Shown here: positions 40,231 through 53,683 of the stretch, one piece after another | How the letters are laid out: each line of letters starts with the position of its first letter | How positions within the stretch are numbered: position 1 is the stretch's first letter | NCBI RefSeq assembly: GCF_900101685.1 | Contig: NZ_FMZZ01000003.1 | Span: 371,886-435,885, forward strand | Direction: 5' to 3' | Origin: Actinokineospora iranica | GTDB lineage: Bacteria; Actinomycetota; Actinomycetes; Mycobacteriales; Pseudonocardiaceae | Length of the DNA stretch: 64,000 nt | The notes under the pieces: generated by a model | Seen by the model: the letters and a program-made list of their open reading frames with translations, nothing else | The model's database searches: none | Told to the model about the DNA's origin: nothing | Position numbers and translations under genes: made by a program

Positions 40231-40760
40231 ACCGGCTTGGTCTTACCGCGCTGTTCGCGGCGGTGTTCGTGCTGCTGGTCCTGCTGATGTGGTGGGGCTA
40301 CCGCAACCGCGCCCGCCGCCAGGCCGCGGTGCTGCCCGCGTTCCCCGCCGCGCCGGAGACGGTGCTCGCCGGGGTTCGCGAGGGCACCGCGGAAACGCTG
40401 CTGCCGCCCAGCACGGGCGTCTACGCCAGCACGGTCACCGACGCGAGTTGGCAGGACCGGGTGGCGGTGGGCGATATGGGTTTCCGCGCGGACGCGACCG
40501 CGCACCTGCTGCCCGAGGGGCTGCTGTTCGACCGCGCGGGAGCGAGTCCGGTGTGGATTCCGGCGGAGTCGGTGCGCGCTGCGCGCACCGAGGCCGGGAT
40601 CGCCGGGAAGGTGATGGGCCGCGACGGGCTGCTGGTGGTGCGCTGGGCGGTCGGCGGCCACGAGTTCGACACCGGCTTCCGCGCCGACGACAAGGACGAC
40701 TACGACTCGTGGGTGCCCGCGCTGCGCGCTCTCACGCCGGAGGTACGAGACGGTGAGTAA
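40227..40760 (+). CDS. PH-like membrane-anchored protein of the pyr operon (Rv1382-like)
   Basis: A 177-residue protein: one N-terminal membrane helix (about 5-24, [17 protein letters not shown]), a basic linker, then a beta-rich domain with [33 protein letters not shown] and [18 protein letters not shown], resembling bacterial PH-like domains. It sits between pyrC and carA in Mycobacterium and Streptomyces as well, yet has no known enzymatic role in pyrimidine synthesis. GTG overlaps the pyrC stop and its end overlaps carA by 8 bases. Confidence 0.85.
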   Translation: MNRLGLTALFAAVFVLLVLLMWWGYRNRARRQAAVLPAFPAAPETVLAGVREGTAETLLPPSTGVYASTVTDASWQDRVAVGDMGFRADATAHLLPEGLLFDRAGASPVWIPAESVRAARTEAGIAGKVMGRDGLLVVRWAVGGHEFDTGFRADDKDDYDSWVPALRALTPEVRDGE

Positions 40761-41882
40761 GACGAGCACACGGACAGCCGCGGCGCTGGTCCTCGAAGAC
40801 GGCCGGGTCTTTCGCGGCGAGGCGTTCGGCGCCACCGGCGAGACCTTCGGCGAGGTGGTGTTCTGCACCGCCATGACCGGCTACCAGGAAACGCTGACCG
40901 ACCCCTCTTACCACCGGCAGATCGTGGTGGCCACGGCCCCGCAGATCGGCAACACCGGCTGGAACGACGAGGACGACGAGTCCAGCCGCGTCTGGGTCTC
41001 CGGCTACGTGGTCCGCGACCCCGCCCGGATCGCCTCGAACTGGCGCTCCACCCGGTCCCTGGACGACGCGCTGGTCTCCCAGGGCGTCGTCGGGATCAGC
41101 GGGGTCGACACCCGTTCGCTGACCCGCCACCTGCGCGAGCGCGGCGCCATGCGCGCCGGGGTGTTCTCCGGTGACGCGCTGACCGGCACCGAGGCGATGG
41201 TCGGCCGCGTGCTGGAAAGCCCGAGGATGCTCGGCGCCGACCTCGCGGGCGAGGTCACCGCGGCGCAGCCGTACGTGGTGCCCGCGCAGGGCGAGCGCCG
41301 CTTCCGGGTCGCCGCGCTCGACCTGGGCATCAAGTCCAACACCCCGCGCATGATGGCGGCCCGCGGCATCGAGACGCACGTGCTGCCCGCAACCACCACC
41401 CTGGACGAACTGCTCGCCGTCGAGGCCGACGGCGTCTTCCTGTCCAACGGCCCCGGCGACCCGGCCACCGCCGACCACCCGGTCGAGCTGACCAAGGCGG
41501 TGCTGGAACGGCGCATCCCGCTGTTCGGCATCTGCTTCGGCAACCAGATCCTCGGCCGCGCGCTGGGCCTGGGCACCTACAAGATGCGCTACGGCCACCG
41601 CGGCATCAACATCCCGGTGATCGACGTCGCCACCGGCTCGGTCGCGATCACCTCCCAGAACCACGGCTTCGTCATCGAAGGCGAGCCCGGCGCCGACTTC
41701 GACACCCCGTACGGCGCCGCCACGATCAGCCACTACTGCCCCAACGACGGCACCGTCGAAGGCGTCCGCGCCCTCGACGTCCCCGCCTTCTCCGTGCAGT
41801 ACCACCCCGAGGCCGCGGCGGGCCCGCACGACGCCGCAAACCTGTTCGACCAGTTCGTGACCCTGATGGAGGGCGGTCGCTG

Positions 41883-41883
<1 letters not shown>
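40753..41883 (+). CDS. carA: Carbamoyl-phosphate synthase small (glutaminase) subunit
   Basis: A 376-residue glutamine amidotransferase that delivers ammonia to CarB. The N-terminal part has [14 protein letters not shown] and [15 protein letters not shown]. The class I glutaminase domain has FLSNGPGDP, the nucleophile Cys in [17 protein letters not shown], and the His/Glu pair in [11 protein letters not shown]. Its GTG overlaps the upstream gene by 8 bases. Product is shared with arginine synthesis, whose genes end this window. Confidence 0.97.
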
Positions 41884-45238
<3,355 letters not shown>

Positions 45239-45242
<4 letters not shown>

Positions 45243-46069
45243 CGGCTCCGTTCGGCGCGCGGCTGGCCGAGGCGGTCGCCGCGCGCGGCTCCCTGTGCGT
45301 CGGCATCGACCCGCACCCCAACCTGCTCGACGCCTGGGGCCTGCCCCGCGACGCCGCGGGCCTGGAGCGGTTCGCGCTCACCTGCGTCGAGGCGCTGGCG
45401 GGCGAGGTCTCGATGCTCAAGCCGCAGTCGGCGTTCTTCGAGGCGTACGGCTCGAAGGGCGTCGCCGTCCTGGAGCGGGTGATCGCCGAGTCCCAGGCGG
45501 CGGGCGCGCTGGTGCTGCTCGACGTCAAGCGCGGCGACATCGGCTCGACCATGGCCGCCTACGCCCAGGCGTACCTGGCCGAGGGCTCCCCGTTGGCCGC
45601 CGACGCGGTCACCCTCTCGCCGTACCTGGGGTTCGGCTCGCTCGCGCCCGCGCTGGACGAGGCCGAGCGCACCGGGCGCGGGGTGTTCGTGCTCGCGCTG
45701 ACCTCGAACCCGGAGGGCGCGAGCGTCCAGCGGGCGGTCGCGGACGGCCGCAGCGTGGCGCAGGCGGTCGTGGACGCCGCGGCCGACCGCAACTCCGGCG
45801 CCGCGCCGCTTGGCGGCGTGGGCCTGGTCGTCGGCGCGACCATCGGGGAGACCGGCGTCGACCTGTCCCGGCTCAACGGGCCCATCCTGGCCCCCGGCGT
45901 CGGCGCCCAGGGCGCGGGCGCCGCCGACCTGGCGCGGCTCTTCGGTCCCGACCCGCGCCACGTCCTGCCGACGAGTTCCCGCGACGTGCTGCGGCACGGT
46001 CCGGACCCCGCCGCGCTGCGCTCTGCCGCGCTGCGGGTCCGGGACGCCTTGGCGGCCGCCGCTCGCTGA
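45239..46069 (+). CDS. pyrF: Orotidine 5'-phosphate decarboxylase (type 2)
   Basis: A 276-residue TIM-barrel enzyme that makes UMP. Motifs: [30 protein letters not shown], catalytic [27 protein letters not shown] and [12 protein letters not shown]. This long type 2 form is typical of actinobacteria. The GTG overlaps the carB stop by 4 bases; a hairpin terminator follows 24 bases after the stop. pyrD and pyrE are not in the window. Confidence 0.96.
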
Positions 46070-46093
46070 ACCACCGCTAGGGAAGCGCACCCT

Positions 46094-46119
46094 CCGGAAG
46101 CCCGAATCGGGGCTTCCGG
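46094..46119 (+). terminator. Terminator of the pyr operon
   Basis: CCGGAAGCCC (46094-46103) and GGGCTTCCGG (46110-46119) form a perfect 10-bp stem with a 6-base loop, followed by GGGGTTG. Confidence 0.8.
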
Positions 46120-46434
46120 GGGTTGCGCGCGTCCGTCCCCCGTCTGCGCAGGTAGGGGCCTTAGGCTGACCGGGTGTGTTCGGCGGTGCTCAGGGAGTGG
46201 CGGACGTGACACTTTCGCCTCCGGCGGGCGTCCGATCGCACAGCGTCACACCCGATCTGGATCGATAGGGGTCGGCATCGTCGCAGGTCGCAGCGTCGCC
46301 AGTCACGCGTTGTTGATCAACTTCGAACCGCTGGTCACGCACCGCGCACGCTGCCCCCGCGTTGTCCTCGCAGGCCAGGGGTCGGTAACGTCGCGGCACC
46401 GATCCGCAGAAATCCCACCCCCACGGAGGAAATC
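46120..46434 (+). promoter_or_regulatory. mihF upstream region with promoter and twin direct repeats
   Basis: A likely promoter is TTGTCC (46362-46367), 18 bases, TAACGT (46386-46391). An 18-base motif AGGGGTCGGTAACGTCGC covering the -10 (46377-46394) recurs 110 bases upstream as AGGGGTCGGCATCGTCGC (46267-46284), 16 of 18 matching; this may be a second promoter or a binding site. GGAGGAA precedes the mihF GTG. No gene is seen in these 315 bases. Confidence 0.5.
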
Positions 46435-46752
46435 GTGGCCCTTCCCCAGCTGACCGAGGAGCAGCGGGCCGCAGCGCTGGAGAAGGCGGCTGCCGCCCGT
46501 CGCGCCCGAGCCGAGCTCAAGGAGCGCCTGAAGCGAGGCGGCACCACCCTCAAGGACGTGCTGGCCCAGTCTGACAATGACGAGGTCCTGGGCAAGATGA
46601 AGGTCACCGCTCTGCTGGAGGCCTTGCCGGGTGTCGGCAAGGTGCGTGCCCAGCAGATCATCGAGCGCCTGGAGATCGCCCCTAGCAGGCGCCTGCGCGG
46701 GCTCGGCGACCGTCAGCGCAAGGCCTTGCTCGCCGAGTTCAGCGGCGAGTGA
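46435..46752 (+). CDS. mihF: Actinobacterial integration host factor MihF
   Basis: A 105-residue nucleoid protein unrelated in fold to E. coli IHF. A long N-terminal helix ([21 protein letters not shown]) precedes the H2TH DNA-binding region [20 protein letters not shown] and the conserved [15 protein letters not shown]. It bends DNA and is essential in mycobacteria (Rv1388), where it also lies before gmk. GTG with GGAGGAA upstream. Overlaps gmk by 4 bases. Confidence 0.95.
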   Translation: MALPQLTEEQRAAALEKAAAARRARAELKERLKRGGTTLKDVLAQSDNDEVLGKMKVTALLEALPGVGKVRAQQIIERLEIAPSRRLRGLGDRQRKALLAEFSGE

Positions 46753-47351
46753 ATGCGAAGTTGAGCGGCCGTGAGTCGGGATCGGGCGTCGCTGTCCGGT
46801 CCCGGCTCACAGTCGTGTCCGGCCCGTCGGGGGTCGGCAAGTCCAGCGTGGTCGCCGAACTGCGCAGGCTGCACCCCGACATCTACTTCAGCGTCTCGGT
46901 GACCACCCGGGCTCCTCGGCCAGGTGAGATCGACGGCGCGCACTACCACTTCATCGACCGCGCCGAGTTCGACCGGATGGTCGAGGCAGGCGAACTGCTC
47001 GAGCACGCGGCCTACGCGGGCAACTGCTACGGCACCCCGCGCGGACCGGTCGAGGCCGCGCTCGCCCACGGCAGGCCCGCCGTGCTGGAGATCGAACTGC
47101 AGGGCGCGCGCCAGGTGCGGCGCGCGATGCCCGAGGCCCAGCTCGTCATGCTGGTGCCGCCGTCCTGGGACGCGCTGGTGTCCCGGCTGGTCGGCCGCGG
47201 CACCGAGGACGAGGCCGTGGTGGCCCACCGCCTCGCCGTGGCGAAGGACGAACTGGCCGCGGAAGCGGAGTTCGACGTGGTCGTGGTGAACGCCGATGTG
47301 CGGGCCGCGGCCGCGGAGTTGCTAACCTTGGTACTTCCGGAACACATCTGA
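46749..47351 (+). CDS. gmk: Guanylate kinase
   Basis: A 200-residue kinase converting GMP to GDP. Walker A is [18 protein letters not shown]-binding segments are [22 protein letters not shown] and [20 protein letters not shown]; the lid is [17 protein letters not shown]. The GTG overlaps the mihF stop by 4 bases; the N-terminal ~18 residues are a loose Ser/Gly-rich extension, so an internal start cannot be excluded. Confidence 0.95.
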   Translation: MNAKLSGRESGSGVAVRSRLTVVSGPSGVGKSSVVAELRRLHPDIYFSVSVTTRAPRPGEIDGAHYHFIDRAEFDRMVEAGELLEHAAYAGNCYGTPRGPVEAALAHGRPAVLEIELQGARQVRRAMPEAQLVMLVPPSWDALVSRLVGRGTEDEAVVAHRLAVAKDELAAEAEFDVVVVNADVRAAAAELLTLVLPEHI

Positions 47352-47370
47352 GCAAGCTGGAGCGTTGCGA

Positions 47371-47658
47371 GTGATCACCCCTACCGAGCTGAGCGCACTG
47401 GGTGAGCCGACGACCACCCTCGAAGGCATCACCAACCCCCCGATCGACGACTTGCTCGAAAAGGTCAGCTCGAAGTACGCGTTGGTGATCTACGCCGCCA
47501 AGCGTGCCCGCCAGATCAACGACTACTACGCGCAGCTTGGCGAAGGCCTGCTGGAGTACGTCGGCCCGCTGGTGGAGCCCGGCCCGCGCGAGAAGCCGCT
47601 GTCCATCGCCCTGCGCGAAATCCACTCCGGCCTGCTTGAGCACACCGAGGGCGAGTGA
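47371..47658 (+). CDS. rpoZ: RNA polymerase omega subunit
   Basis: A 95-residue subunit that helps assemble beta-prime. Conserved [35 protein letters not shown], with the C-terminal [14 protein letters not shown] typical of actinobacteria. GTG 47371 has GGAG 8 bases upstream; a TTG at 47365 is too close to that site. Ends with a 4-base overlap to coaBC. Confidence 0.95.
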   Translation: MITPTELSALGEPTTTLEGITNPPIDDLLEKVSSKYALVIYAAKRARQINDYYAQLGEGLLEYVGPLVEPGPREKPLSIALREIHSGLLEHTEGE

Positions 47659-48887
47659 CCTCGCGTCCTCGCGTCGTTCTGGGTGTGGGCGGCGGCATCG
47701 CCGCCTACAAGGCCTGTGAGGTCCTGCGCCGCCTGACCGAGTCCGGTCACGAGGTGCGGGTGGCGCCCACCGACGCCGCTCTGCGCTTCGTCGGCGCGGC
47801 CACCTTCGAGGCCCTGTCGGGCAACAAGGTGCACACCGGGGTCTTCTCCGACGTGCCCGAGGTGCCGCACGTGCGCCTCGGGCAGGAGGCGGACCTGGTC
47901 CTGGTGGTGCCCGCCACCGCCGACCTGCTCGCCAAGGCGGCCCACGGCCTGGCCGACGACCTGCTGACCAACACCCTGCTCACCGCGCGCTGCCCGGTGC
48001 TCATGGCCCCCGCCATGCACACCGAGATGTGGGAGCACGCCGCCACCCAGGCCAACGTCGCCACGCTGCGCTCGCGCGGCGTGGTGGTGGCCGAGCCCGC
48101 CAGCGGCAGGCTCACCGGCGCCGACACCGGCAAGGGCAGGCTCGCCGACCCGGCCGAGATCGTCGACCTGGCCCGGCTGCTGCTCCAGCGGCCGGACGCG
48201 CTGCCGCGCGACCTCGAAGGCGTGCACGTGGTGGTCTCCGCAGGCGGCACCCGTGAGCCGCTGGACCCGGTCCGCTACCTGGGCAACCGCTCATCGGGCA
48301 AGCAGGGCTACGCGCTGGCCCGCACCGCCGTGCAGCGCGGCGCCCGGGTGACGCTGGTCTCCGCGCATACCCTCGCGCTGCCCGAGCCAGCGGGCGTCGA
48401 CGTGGTCAAGGTTGGCACGGCGGCCGAACTGCGGGACGCGGTGCACAAGGCCGCCGGGGACGCCGACGTGGTGGTCATGGCCGCCGCCGTCGCCGACTTC
48501 CGGCCGACGGCGTCGGCCGAGTTCAAGATCAAGAAAACCGACCGCGACCCCGACCCGATCGCGCTGACCCGCAACGCCGACGTCCTCGCCGAACTGGTCT
48601 CCGCGCGCCGCCGCGCGCCTGCCTCGGCCCAGGTCATCGTCGGATTCGCGGCCGAGACCGGCGACACAGGGGCCGACGTGCTCTCCCACGCCCGCGCGAA
48701 ACTCGCCCGCAAGGGCTGCGACCTGCTCGTGGTCAACGCCGTCGGCGAGGGCAAGGCGTTCGAGATGGAGGACAACCAGGGCTGGCTGCTGGCCGCGGAC
48801 GGGACCGAACGCCCCATCGCGCTGGGCTCGAAGGCCCAACTGGCGACCGAAGTCTGGGACGCCGTGGTCGAACTTCGCGGCCGTTGA
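47655..48887 (+). CDS. coaBC: Bifunctional phosphopantothenoylcysteine decarboxylase / phosphopantothenate-cysteine ligase
   Basis: A 410-residue CoA-pathway enzyme. CoaC half (1 to about 185): [21 protein letters not shown]-contacting [27 protein letters not shown] in place of the enteric PAMN form, and [16 protein letters not shown]. CoaB half: [39 protein letters not shown] and [12 protein letters not shown] overlaps the rpoZ stop by 4 bases. Confidence 0.97.
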   Translation: MTSRPRVVLGVGGGIAAYKACEVLRRLTESGHEVRVAPTDAALRFVGAATFEALSGNKVHTGVFSDVPEVPHVRLGQEADLVLVVPATADLLAKAAHGLADDLLTNTLLTARCPVLMAPAMHTEMWEHAATQANVATLRSRGVVVAEPASGRLTGADTGKGRLADPAEIVDLARLLLQRPDALPRDLEGVHVVVSAGGTREPLDPVRYLGNRSSGKQGYALARTAVQRGARVTLVSAHTLALPEPAGVDVVKVGTAAELRDAVHKAAGDADVVVMAAAVADFRPTASAEFKIKKTDRDPDPIALTRNADVLAELVSARRRAPASAQVIVGFAAETGDTGADVLSHARAKLARKGCDLLVVNAVGEGKAFEMEDNQGWLLAADGTERPIALGSKAQLATEVWDAVVELRGR

Positions 48888-48951
48888 GCCTTTTTCCTTG
48901 CCCCTTCAGTACTGTTGTCCGGGACTACTGGCAACTGATGTGGGGTATGTC

Positions 48952-50157
48952 GTGAGCGAGACTGGCAGCCGCAGGCTGTTCACTTCGGAGTCTGTCACCG
49001 AAGGCCACCCGGACAAGATCTGTGACGCGATCAGCGACTCGGTGCTCGACGCGCTGCTGTCGAAGGACCCCCGGTCTCGGGTAGCCGTGGAGACACTGGT
49101 GACCACCGGCCAAGTCCACGTCGCGGGCGAGGTGACCACCGAGGCGTACGCGGACATCCCCAGCATCGTCCGCGACGTCATCCTGCGCATCGGGTACGAC
49201 TCGTCGGCCAAGGGCTTCGACGGCAACTCCTGCGGCGTCAACGTCGCCATCGGCGCGCAGTCGCCCGACATCGCCCAGGGCGTGGACACCGCGCACGAGA
49301 CCCGGGTGGAGAACGCCTCCGACGAGATCGACCGGCAGGGCGCGGGCGACCAGGGCCTGATGTTCGGCTACGCCTGCACCGACACCCCGGAGCTGATGCC
49401 GCTGCCGATCGCGCTGGCGCACCGGCTTTCCCGCAGGCTCACCAAGGTCCGCAAGGACGGCGTGCTGCCCTACCTGCGGCCGGACGGCAAGACCCAGGTG
49501 ACCATCGAGTACGACGGCGACAAGCCGGTCCGCCTCGACACCGTGGTCGTCTCCAGCCAGCACGCCGACGGCGTCGACCTGGAGAAGCTGCTCGGCGTGG
49601 ACGTGCGCGAGCAGGTCGTGCTGCCCGAGCTCGCCGAACTCGACCTCGACACCGCCGACGTGCGGCTGCTGGTCAACCCGACCGGCCGGTTCGTCATCGG
49701 CGGCCCGATGGGCGACGCGGGCCTGACCGGCCGCAAGATCATCGTCGACACCTACGGCGGCATGGCCCGCCACGGCGGCGGCGCGTTCTCCGGCAAGGAC
49801 CCGTCGAAGGTGGACCGCTCCGCGGCGTACGCGATGCGCTGGGTCGCCAAGAACGCGGTCGCCGCGGGCCTGGCCTCGCGCATCGAGGTGCAGGTCGCGT
49901 ACGCCATCGGCAAGGCCGCTCCGGTCGGCCTGTTCGTGGAGACCTTCGGCACCGAGAACGTCGACCCGCTCAAGATCCAGGCCGCGGTCCGCGAGGTCTT
50001 CGACCTGCGTCCGGCCGCGATCATCCGCGACCTCGACCTGCTGCGCCCCATCTACGCCCAGACCGCGGCGTACGGCCACTTCGGCCGTCCCGAACTGGAC
50101 CTGCCGTGGGAGCGGACCGACCGCGCCGACGACCTCAAGCAGGCCGCAGGCGCCTGA
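48952..50157 (+). CDS. metK: S-adenosylmethionine synthetase
   Basis: A 401-residue enzyme making SAM from methionine and ATP. Motifs: [91 protein letters not shown], and the P-loop [19 protein letters not shown]. The GTG at 48952 gives the family N-terminus ([13 protein letters not shown]). The 64-base leader before it shows no SAM riboswitch. A strong hairpin at 50171 follows. Confidence 0.97.
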   Translation: MSETGSRRLFTSESVTEGHPDKICDAISDSVLDALLSKDPRSRVAVETLVTTGQVHVAGEVTTEAYADIPSIVRDVILRIGYDSSAKGFDGNSCGVNVAIGAQSPDIAQGVDTAHETRVENASDEIDRQGAGDQGLMFGYACTDTPELMPLPIALAHRLSRRLTKVRKDGVLPYLRPDGKTQVTIEYDGDKPVRLDTVVVSSQHADGVDLEKLLGVDVREQVVLPELAELDLDTADVRLLVNPTGRFVIGGPMGDAGLTGRKIIVDTYGGMARHGGGAFSGKDPSKVDRSAAYAMRWVAKNAVAAGLASRIEVQVAYAIGKAAPVGLFVETFGTENVDPLKIQAAVREVFDLRPAAIIRDLDLLRPIYAQTAAYGHFGRPELDLPWERTDRADDLKQAAGA

Positions 50158-50170
50158 GGCGACCCCCGTC

Positions 50171-50203
50171 GCGGGCCGTCACCCTCCCCGGGTGGCGGCC
50201 CGC
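50171..50203 (+). terminator. Terminator after metK
   Basis: GCGGGCCGTCACCC (50171-50184) pairs with GGGTGGCGGCCCGC (50190-50203): a 14-bp stem with one G-T pair and a 5-base loop, 13 bases past the metK stop. Confidence 0.8.
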
Positions 50204-50317
50204 GCCGCGTTTCACCCCGGCTCCACCGGCTACCCGACAGGGGAGAGGTGATGCCCTGTGCGCGGTAAGCGGAACACCAGCGGACAACCTGTCACGCGCG
50301 GCCCTAACATCAGCCCG

Positions 50318-50713
50318 GTGAGCCTGAAGCGGCCGAGTCCCCTGCTGTGGCTGCGGTACGCCGTCGGCGGCACGCTGCCCGACGAGTACCGGCACTGGGT
50401 GCTGTGGGACCTGAGCAGCCGGACGTGGGTGCTGCGGCACTTCACGCGGGTGATGGTCCTGTTCTTGCCGCTGTGGCTGCTGCTGCTCGTCCCCGGCCCG
50501 CTGTCGCTGCGGCTGTCGATGATCGGCCTGGGGTACATCACCGGCCTGTACTTCTCGCTGTCGTTCATGGAGGACGCGGCCGAGCGCAGGCTCATCAAGC
50601 ACGGCTACCCGGCGGGCCTGAACCGGCGCATCCGCGAAGAGGCGGCCGCGCACGACCGCGCCGAGATCGTCGCCATGTACGCCGCCTACCTCGACGAGCC
50701 CCGCCGGGAGTGA
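50318..50713 (+). CDS. DUF5313-like membrane protein
   Basis: A 131-residue protein with two membrane helices (about residues 42-62 and 67-88). The N-terminal part is conserved-looking, SLKRPSPLLWLRYAVGGTLP then EYRHWVLWDLSSRTWVLRHF; the C-terminal part is a charged cytoplasmic helix (RRIREEAAAHDRAEI). The pattern matches actinobacterial DUF5313 as I recall it. GTG 50318 is chosen because family members start MSLKRP; a GTG at 50258 would add a poorly conserved stretch. Function unknown. Confidence 0.75.
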   Translation: MSLKRPSPLLWLRYAVGGTLPDEYRHWVLWDLSSRTWVLRHFTRVMVLFLPLWLLLLVPGPLSLRLSMIGLGYITGLYFSLSFMEDAAERRLIKHGYPAGLNRRIREEAAAHDRAEIVAMYAAYLDEPRRE

Positions 50714-50743
50714 GCGTCGGTCCCTTCTGGTAGACCAGCCGTC

Positions 50744-52813
50744 ATGCCCGACCCCGACGCGCTGTTCCAGGTCGAGGTCGCCGCCCCGGTGAAACCGCAG
50801 GCCAAGACCAGACCCACGGACAAGGCCACACGGCCTGCCAAAGGCAGACCAGCCCCGGCGGCCGAACTCCCGGTCGCCCGCGTCTATGTCGATGTGCCCT
50901 TGGCGCACCTGGACCGGACCTACGACTACCTGGTGCCCGCCAAGGCCGACGCCGAGGCGAAACCGGGCTGCCGCATCCGGGTCCGCTTCGCCGGGCAACT
51001 GGTCGACGGATACCTCCTGGAGCGAGTCGCCGAATCGGATCACACCGGCACCCTCCAGTTCCTCGACCGCGTGGTCTCCCCGGAACCGGTCCTCACCCCC
51101 GAGGTCGCCCGCCTGTGCCGAGCCGTCGCCGACCGCTACGGCGGTACCATGATCGACGTCCTGCGCCTGGCCATCCCACCCCGCCACGCCCGCGTCGAGG
51201 CAGAGGAACCACCCCCGCCCGCCCCCCGCCCACCCACACCGGACCCGGCGGGCTGGGCCCGCTACCCCCGTGGCGCGGCGTTCCTCGACGCCGTCCGCGC
51301 GGGCCGCCAAGCCCACGCGGTCTGGCAGGCCCTCCCCGGCGAAGACTGGCCCCAGCGCCTGGCCGAAGTCGCCACAACGGCGGCGTCAGCGGGCCGAGGC
51401 GCGGTCATCGTCGTCCCCGACCACCGCGACGTCGCCCGCGTCCATGCCGCCTGCGTCGCCCTGGCAGGCGAAGACGCCGCAGTCGCCCTGTCAGCGGACC
51501 TAGGCCCCGCCAAGCGCTACCGCTGCTGGCTGACCGTGCGCCGAGGCAGCGCCCAGATCGTCGTCGGCACCCGAGCCACCGCCTACGCCCCCGTCACCAG
51601 CCCCGGCGCCCTGATCGTCTGGGACGACGGCGACGACCAGCATTCCGACCCCCGTTCCCCCTACCCCCATGTCCGCGACGTCCTGATCCAACGCGCCCGC
51701 CTCAGCGGCGCCGCTGTCCTCGTCGCCGGTTTCGCCCGCACCGCCGAGGCCCAACTCCTGGTCGACTCCCGCTGGGCCCCGGAGATCGTCGCCACCCGCG
51801 ACCAGGTCCGCGCGGCCGCCCCCCGGGTGACCGCCATCGGCGAACACGACAGCCAGCTGGCCCGCGACCCAGCCGCCCGCACCGCCCGTGTCCCCTCAGT
51901 GGCCTTCGACGCCGCCCGCACGGCGCTGTCGGCAGGCCACCCGGTCCTGGTGCAGGTGCCCCGCCGAGGCTATGTCCCCGCCCTGACCTGCCAGGACTGC
52001 CGCACCCCCGCCCGCTGCCGCAAGTGCGCCGGGCCCCTGGGCCTAGGTCAGGCCAGCGCCCCCGCCTGCCGCTGGTGCGCCGCCACCGATGCCAACGTCA
52101 AATGCGCCAACTGCGGCTCCAGGAAACTCCGAGCCACCGTCATCGGCGCGAAGCGGACAGCGGAAGAGCTGGGCAGAGCCTTCCCCGGCTACCCGGTCCG
52201 CACCTCCGGCGCCCAAGAGGTCCTCGCCACGGTCGACGCCCGCCCAGCCCTGGTAGTGGCCACCCCCGGCGCGGAACCGGTCGCGGAGGACGGCTACGGC
52301 GCAGCCCTACTCCTGGACGGCTGGGCACTCCTCAACCGAGCCGACCTAAGAGCGACAGAAGAAGCCCTACGCCGCTGGATGACCGCCGCAGCCCTGGTCC
52401 GCCCCGCCACCCAAGGCGGCCGAGTAGTGGTCATGGCTGAATCAGCCACCACACCAGTCCAGGCACTGGTCCGCTGGGACCCGGTATGGCACGCGGGCAT
52501 CGAACTGGCGGCCCGCACCGAGCTCGGCTTCCCCCCAGCCGTCCGCATGGCCTCCGTAGACGGCCCCCCCGCAGCCCTAGCCCGCTTCCTGGACGACTTC
52601 CCCCTACCCCCCACAGCGGAAATCCTCGGCCCAGTCCCCCTGGGCACCCCACCCCCAGACGGCCAAACACCCCGAGAACGAGCCCTGATCCGCGTTAACC
52701 GCACTCACGGCAAAGACCTGGCCACAGCCCTGTCCAAAGCCCAAGCCATCCGCACAGCACACAAAGACCCAGACCCACTACGCGTCCAACTAGACCCACT
52801 AGACCTCATCTAA
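50744..52813 (+). CDS. priA: Primosomal protein N' (PriA), actinobacterial type without helicase motifs
   Basis: A 689-residue replication-restart protein. The N-terminal 3'BD domain (about 45-110) has [19 protein letters not shown] and [19 protein letters not shown]. The zinc domain keeps four CxxC-type pairs (CQDC, CRKC, CRWC, CANC) between residues 415 and 465. The helicase lobes are present in outline but Walker A is absent ([16 protein letters not shown] at the expected place) and Walker B DEEH reads WDDGDDQH, so no ATPase activity is expected. This loss is characteristic of mycobacteria and relatives. The last third uses many CTA, CCA and ACA codons with strong C-over-G skew. ATG without a clear binding site. 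Confidence 0.93.
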   Translation: MPDPDALFQVEVAAPVKPQAKTRPTDKATRPAKGRPAPAAELPVARVYVDVPLAHLDRTYDYLVPAKADAEAKPGCRIRVRFAGQLVDGYLLERVAESDHTGTLQFLDRVVSPEPVLTPEVARLCRAVADRYGGTMIDVLRLAIPPRHARVEAEEPPPPAPRPPTPDPAGWARYPRGAAFLDAVRAGRQAHAVWQALPGEDWPQRLAEVATTAASAGRGAVIVVPDHRDVARVHAACVALAGEDAAVALSADLGPAKRYRCWLTVRRGSAQIVVGTRATAYAPVTSPGALIVWDDGDDQHSDPRSPYPHVRDVLIQRARLSGAAVLVAGFARTAEAQLLVDSRWAPEIVATRDQVRAAAPRVTAIGEHDSQLARDPAARTARVPSVAFDAARTALSAGHPVLVQVPRRGYVPALTCQDCRTPARCRKCAGPLGLGQASAPACRWCAATDANVKCANCGSRKLRATVIGAKRTAEELGRAFPGYPVRTSGAQEVLATVDARPALVVATPGAEPVAEDGYGAALLLDGWALLNRADLRATEEALRRWMTAAALVRPATQGGRVVVMAESATTPVQALVRWDPVWHAGIELAARTELGFPPAVRMASVDGPPAALARFLDDFPLPPTAEILGPVPLGTPPPDGQTPRERALIRVNRTHGKDLATALSKAQAIRTAHKDPDPLRVQLDPLDLI

Positions 52814-52882
52814 GAGACAAAGCCCTACCCCCAGCCCCCGACCCAAACCCCCAGCCCCAACAAGGCGCCTATCGCCCGCCAA

Positions 52883-53030
52883 GTGCTGGATCGGGTGGAG
52901 TGGTTTCTTTGGGGGAGAAGGAAGATCGCCAAGCTGGCCGCGCGTGTGGTGCCGCGGGCTTCCCACCCTCTTTCACACGGGCGATCTTCCTTCGTAGGGG
53001 CCCCGAAGAAACCACTCCACCCGATCCAGC
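52883..53030. repeat. Dispersed ~148-bp hairpin element, copy 2
   Basis: Left arm TGCTGGATCGGGTGG-AGTGGTTTCTT (from 52884) pairs with AAGAAACCACT-CCACCCGATCCAGC (ending 53030); an inner stem GAAGGAAGATCGCC / GGGCGATCTTCCTTC follows after G-rich internal loops. Centre and loops are alignable with copy 1 at 36421-36575. It lies 70 bases after priA and 108 bases before def. The flanking 53031-53105 is a C-rich, nearly G-free tract with no gene. Confidence 0.9.
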
Positions 53031-53105
53031 CCACCCCAACGCAACCACCCGACCAACCACCCACCCCACCCAAGCCCACCCACAGAAGCCCCAGAAAGCC
53101 CCGCA

Positions 53106-53111
53106 TAGACT
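53106..53111 (+). promoter_or_regulatory. Possible -10 element of the def-fmt-rsmB operon
   Basis: TAGACT lies 27 bases upstream of the def ATG in otherwise C-rich spacer; an AAAGGA ribosome binding site follows. No good -35 is visible, so this is tentative. Confidence 0.35.
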
Positions 53112-53137
53112 GCACGGCACAGCGAGAAAGGACCCCT

Positions 53138-53683
53138 ATGACCGTCCAGCAGATCCGGCTATTCGGAGACCCCGTGCTGCGCACGCCCGCCGCCGAGGTC
53201 ACCGACTTCGACCAGGAACTGCGAAACCTGGTCCGGGACCTCTGGGACACCATGGAAACCCAAGGCGGCGCAGGCCTCGCGGCCCCCCAACTAGGCGTAG
53301 GCCTCAGAGTCTTCACCTACCACTGCGACGGCGCGGCAGGCCATCTGATCAACCCAGTCTGGACAGCCCTGGACGAAGAGATCCAAGACGGCCAAGAGGG
53401 CTGCCTCTCCATCCCTGGCATGTACTGGGACTGCCGCAGGCACCGCAATGTCGTGGCCCGAGGCTGGAACATGCACGGCGAGCCAGTCGAGATCCAAGGC
53501 TCGGATCTCCTGGCCCGCTGCATCCAGCACGAGACCGACCACCTCGACGGCGTCCTGTTCCTGGACCGACTAGACGACGAGACCCGCAAGCAGGCCATGC
53601 GCGAGATTCGCCGCGCCCCCTGGTTCACCGGCGCCGCTCCCACGATCAAGCAGAGCCCGCACCCCCTCTTCGGAGCGCGCTGA
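53138..53683 (+). CDS. def: Peptide deformylase
   Basis: A 181-residue metallohydrolase that removes N-formyl groups from nascent proteins. All three motifs are present: [19 protein letters not shown] (metal Cys) and QHETDHLDG (metal His pair and catalytic Glu). ATG with AAAGGA 8 bases upstream; the long open frame upstream runs through the hairpin element and is not coding. It shares one base with fmt, which performs the opposite formylation step on initiator tRNA. Confidence 0.97.
   Translation: MTVQQIRLFGDPVLRTPAAEVTDFDQELRNLVRDLWDTMETQGGAGLAAPQLGVGLRVFTYHCDGAAGHLINPVWTALDEEIQDGQEGCLSIPGMYWDCRRHRNVVARGWNMHGEPVEIQGSDLLARCIQHETDHLDGVLFLDRLDDETRKQAMREIRRAPWFTGAAPTIKQSPHPLFGAR

Noticed and set aside
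48888-48951. SAM riboswitch before metK
   Set aside because: The 64-base spacer is too short and shows none of the conserved stems of SAM-I, SAM-II or SAM-IV.
50744-52813. priA as a pseudogene because helicase motifs are missing
   Set aside because: The frame is intact and full length, and loss of these motifs is a known feature of actinobacterial PriA.
52883-53137. N-terminal extension of def through the hairpin element
   Set aside because: Peptide deformylases begin at the later ATG, which has a ribosome binding site; the upstream part is the repeat element and C-rich spacer.
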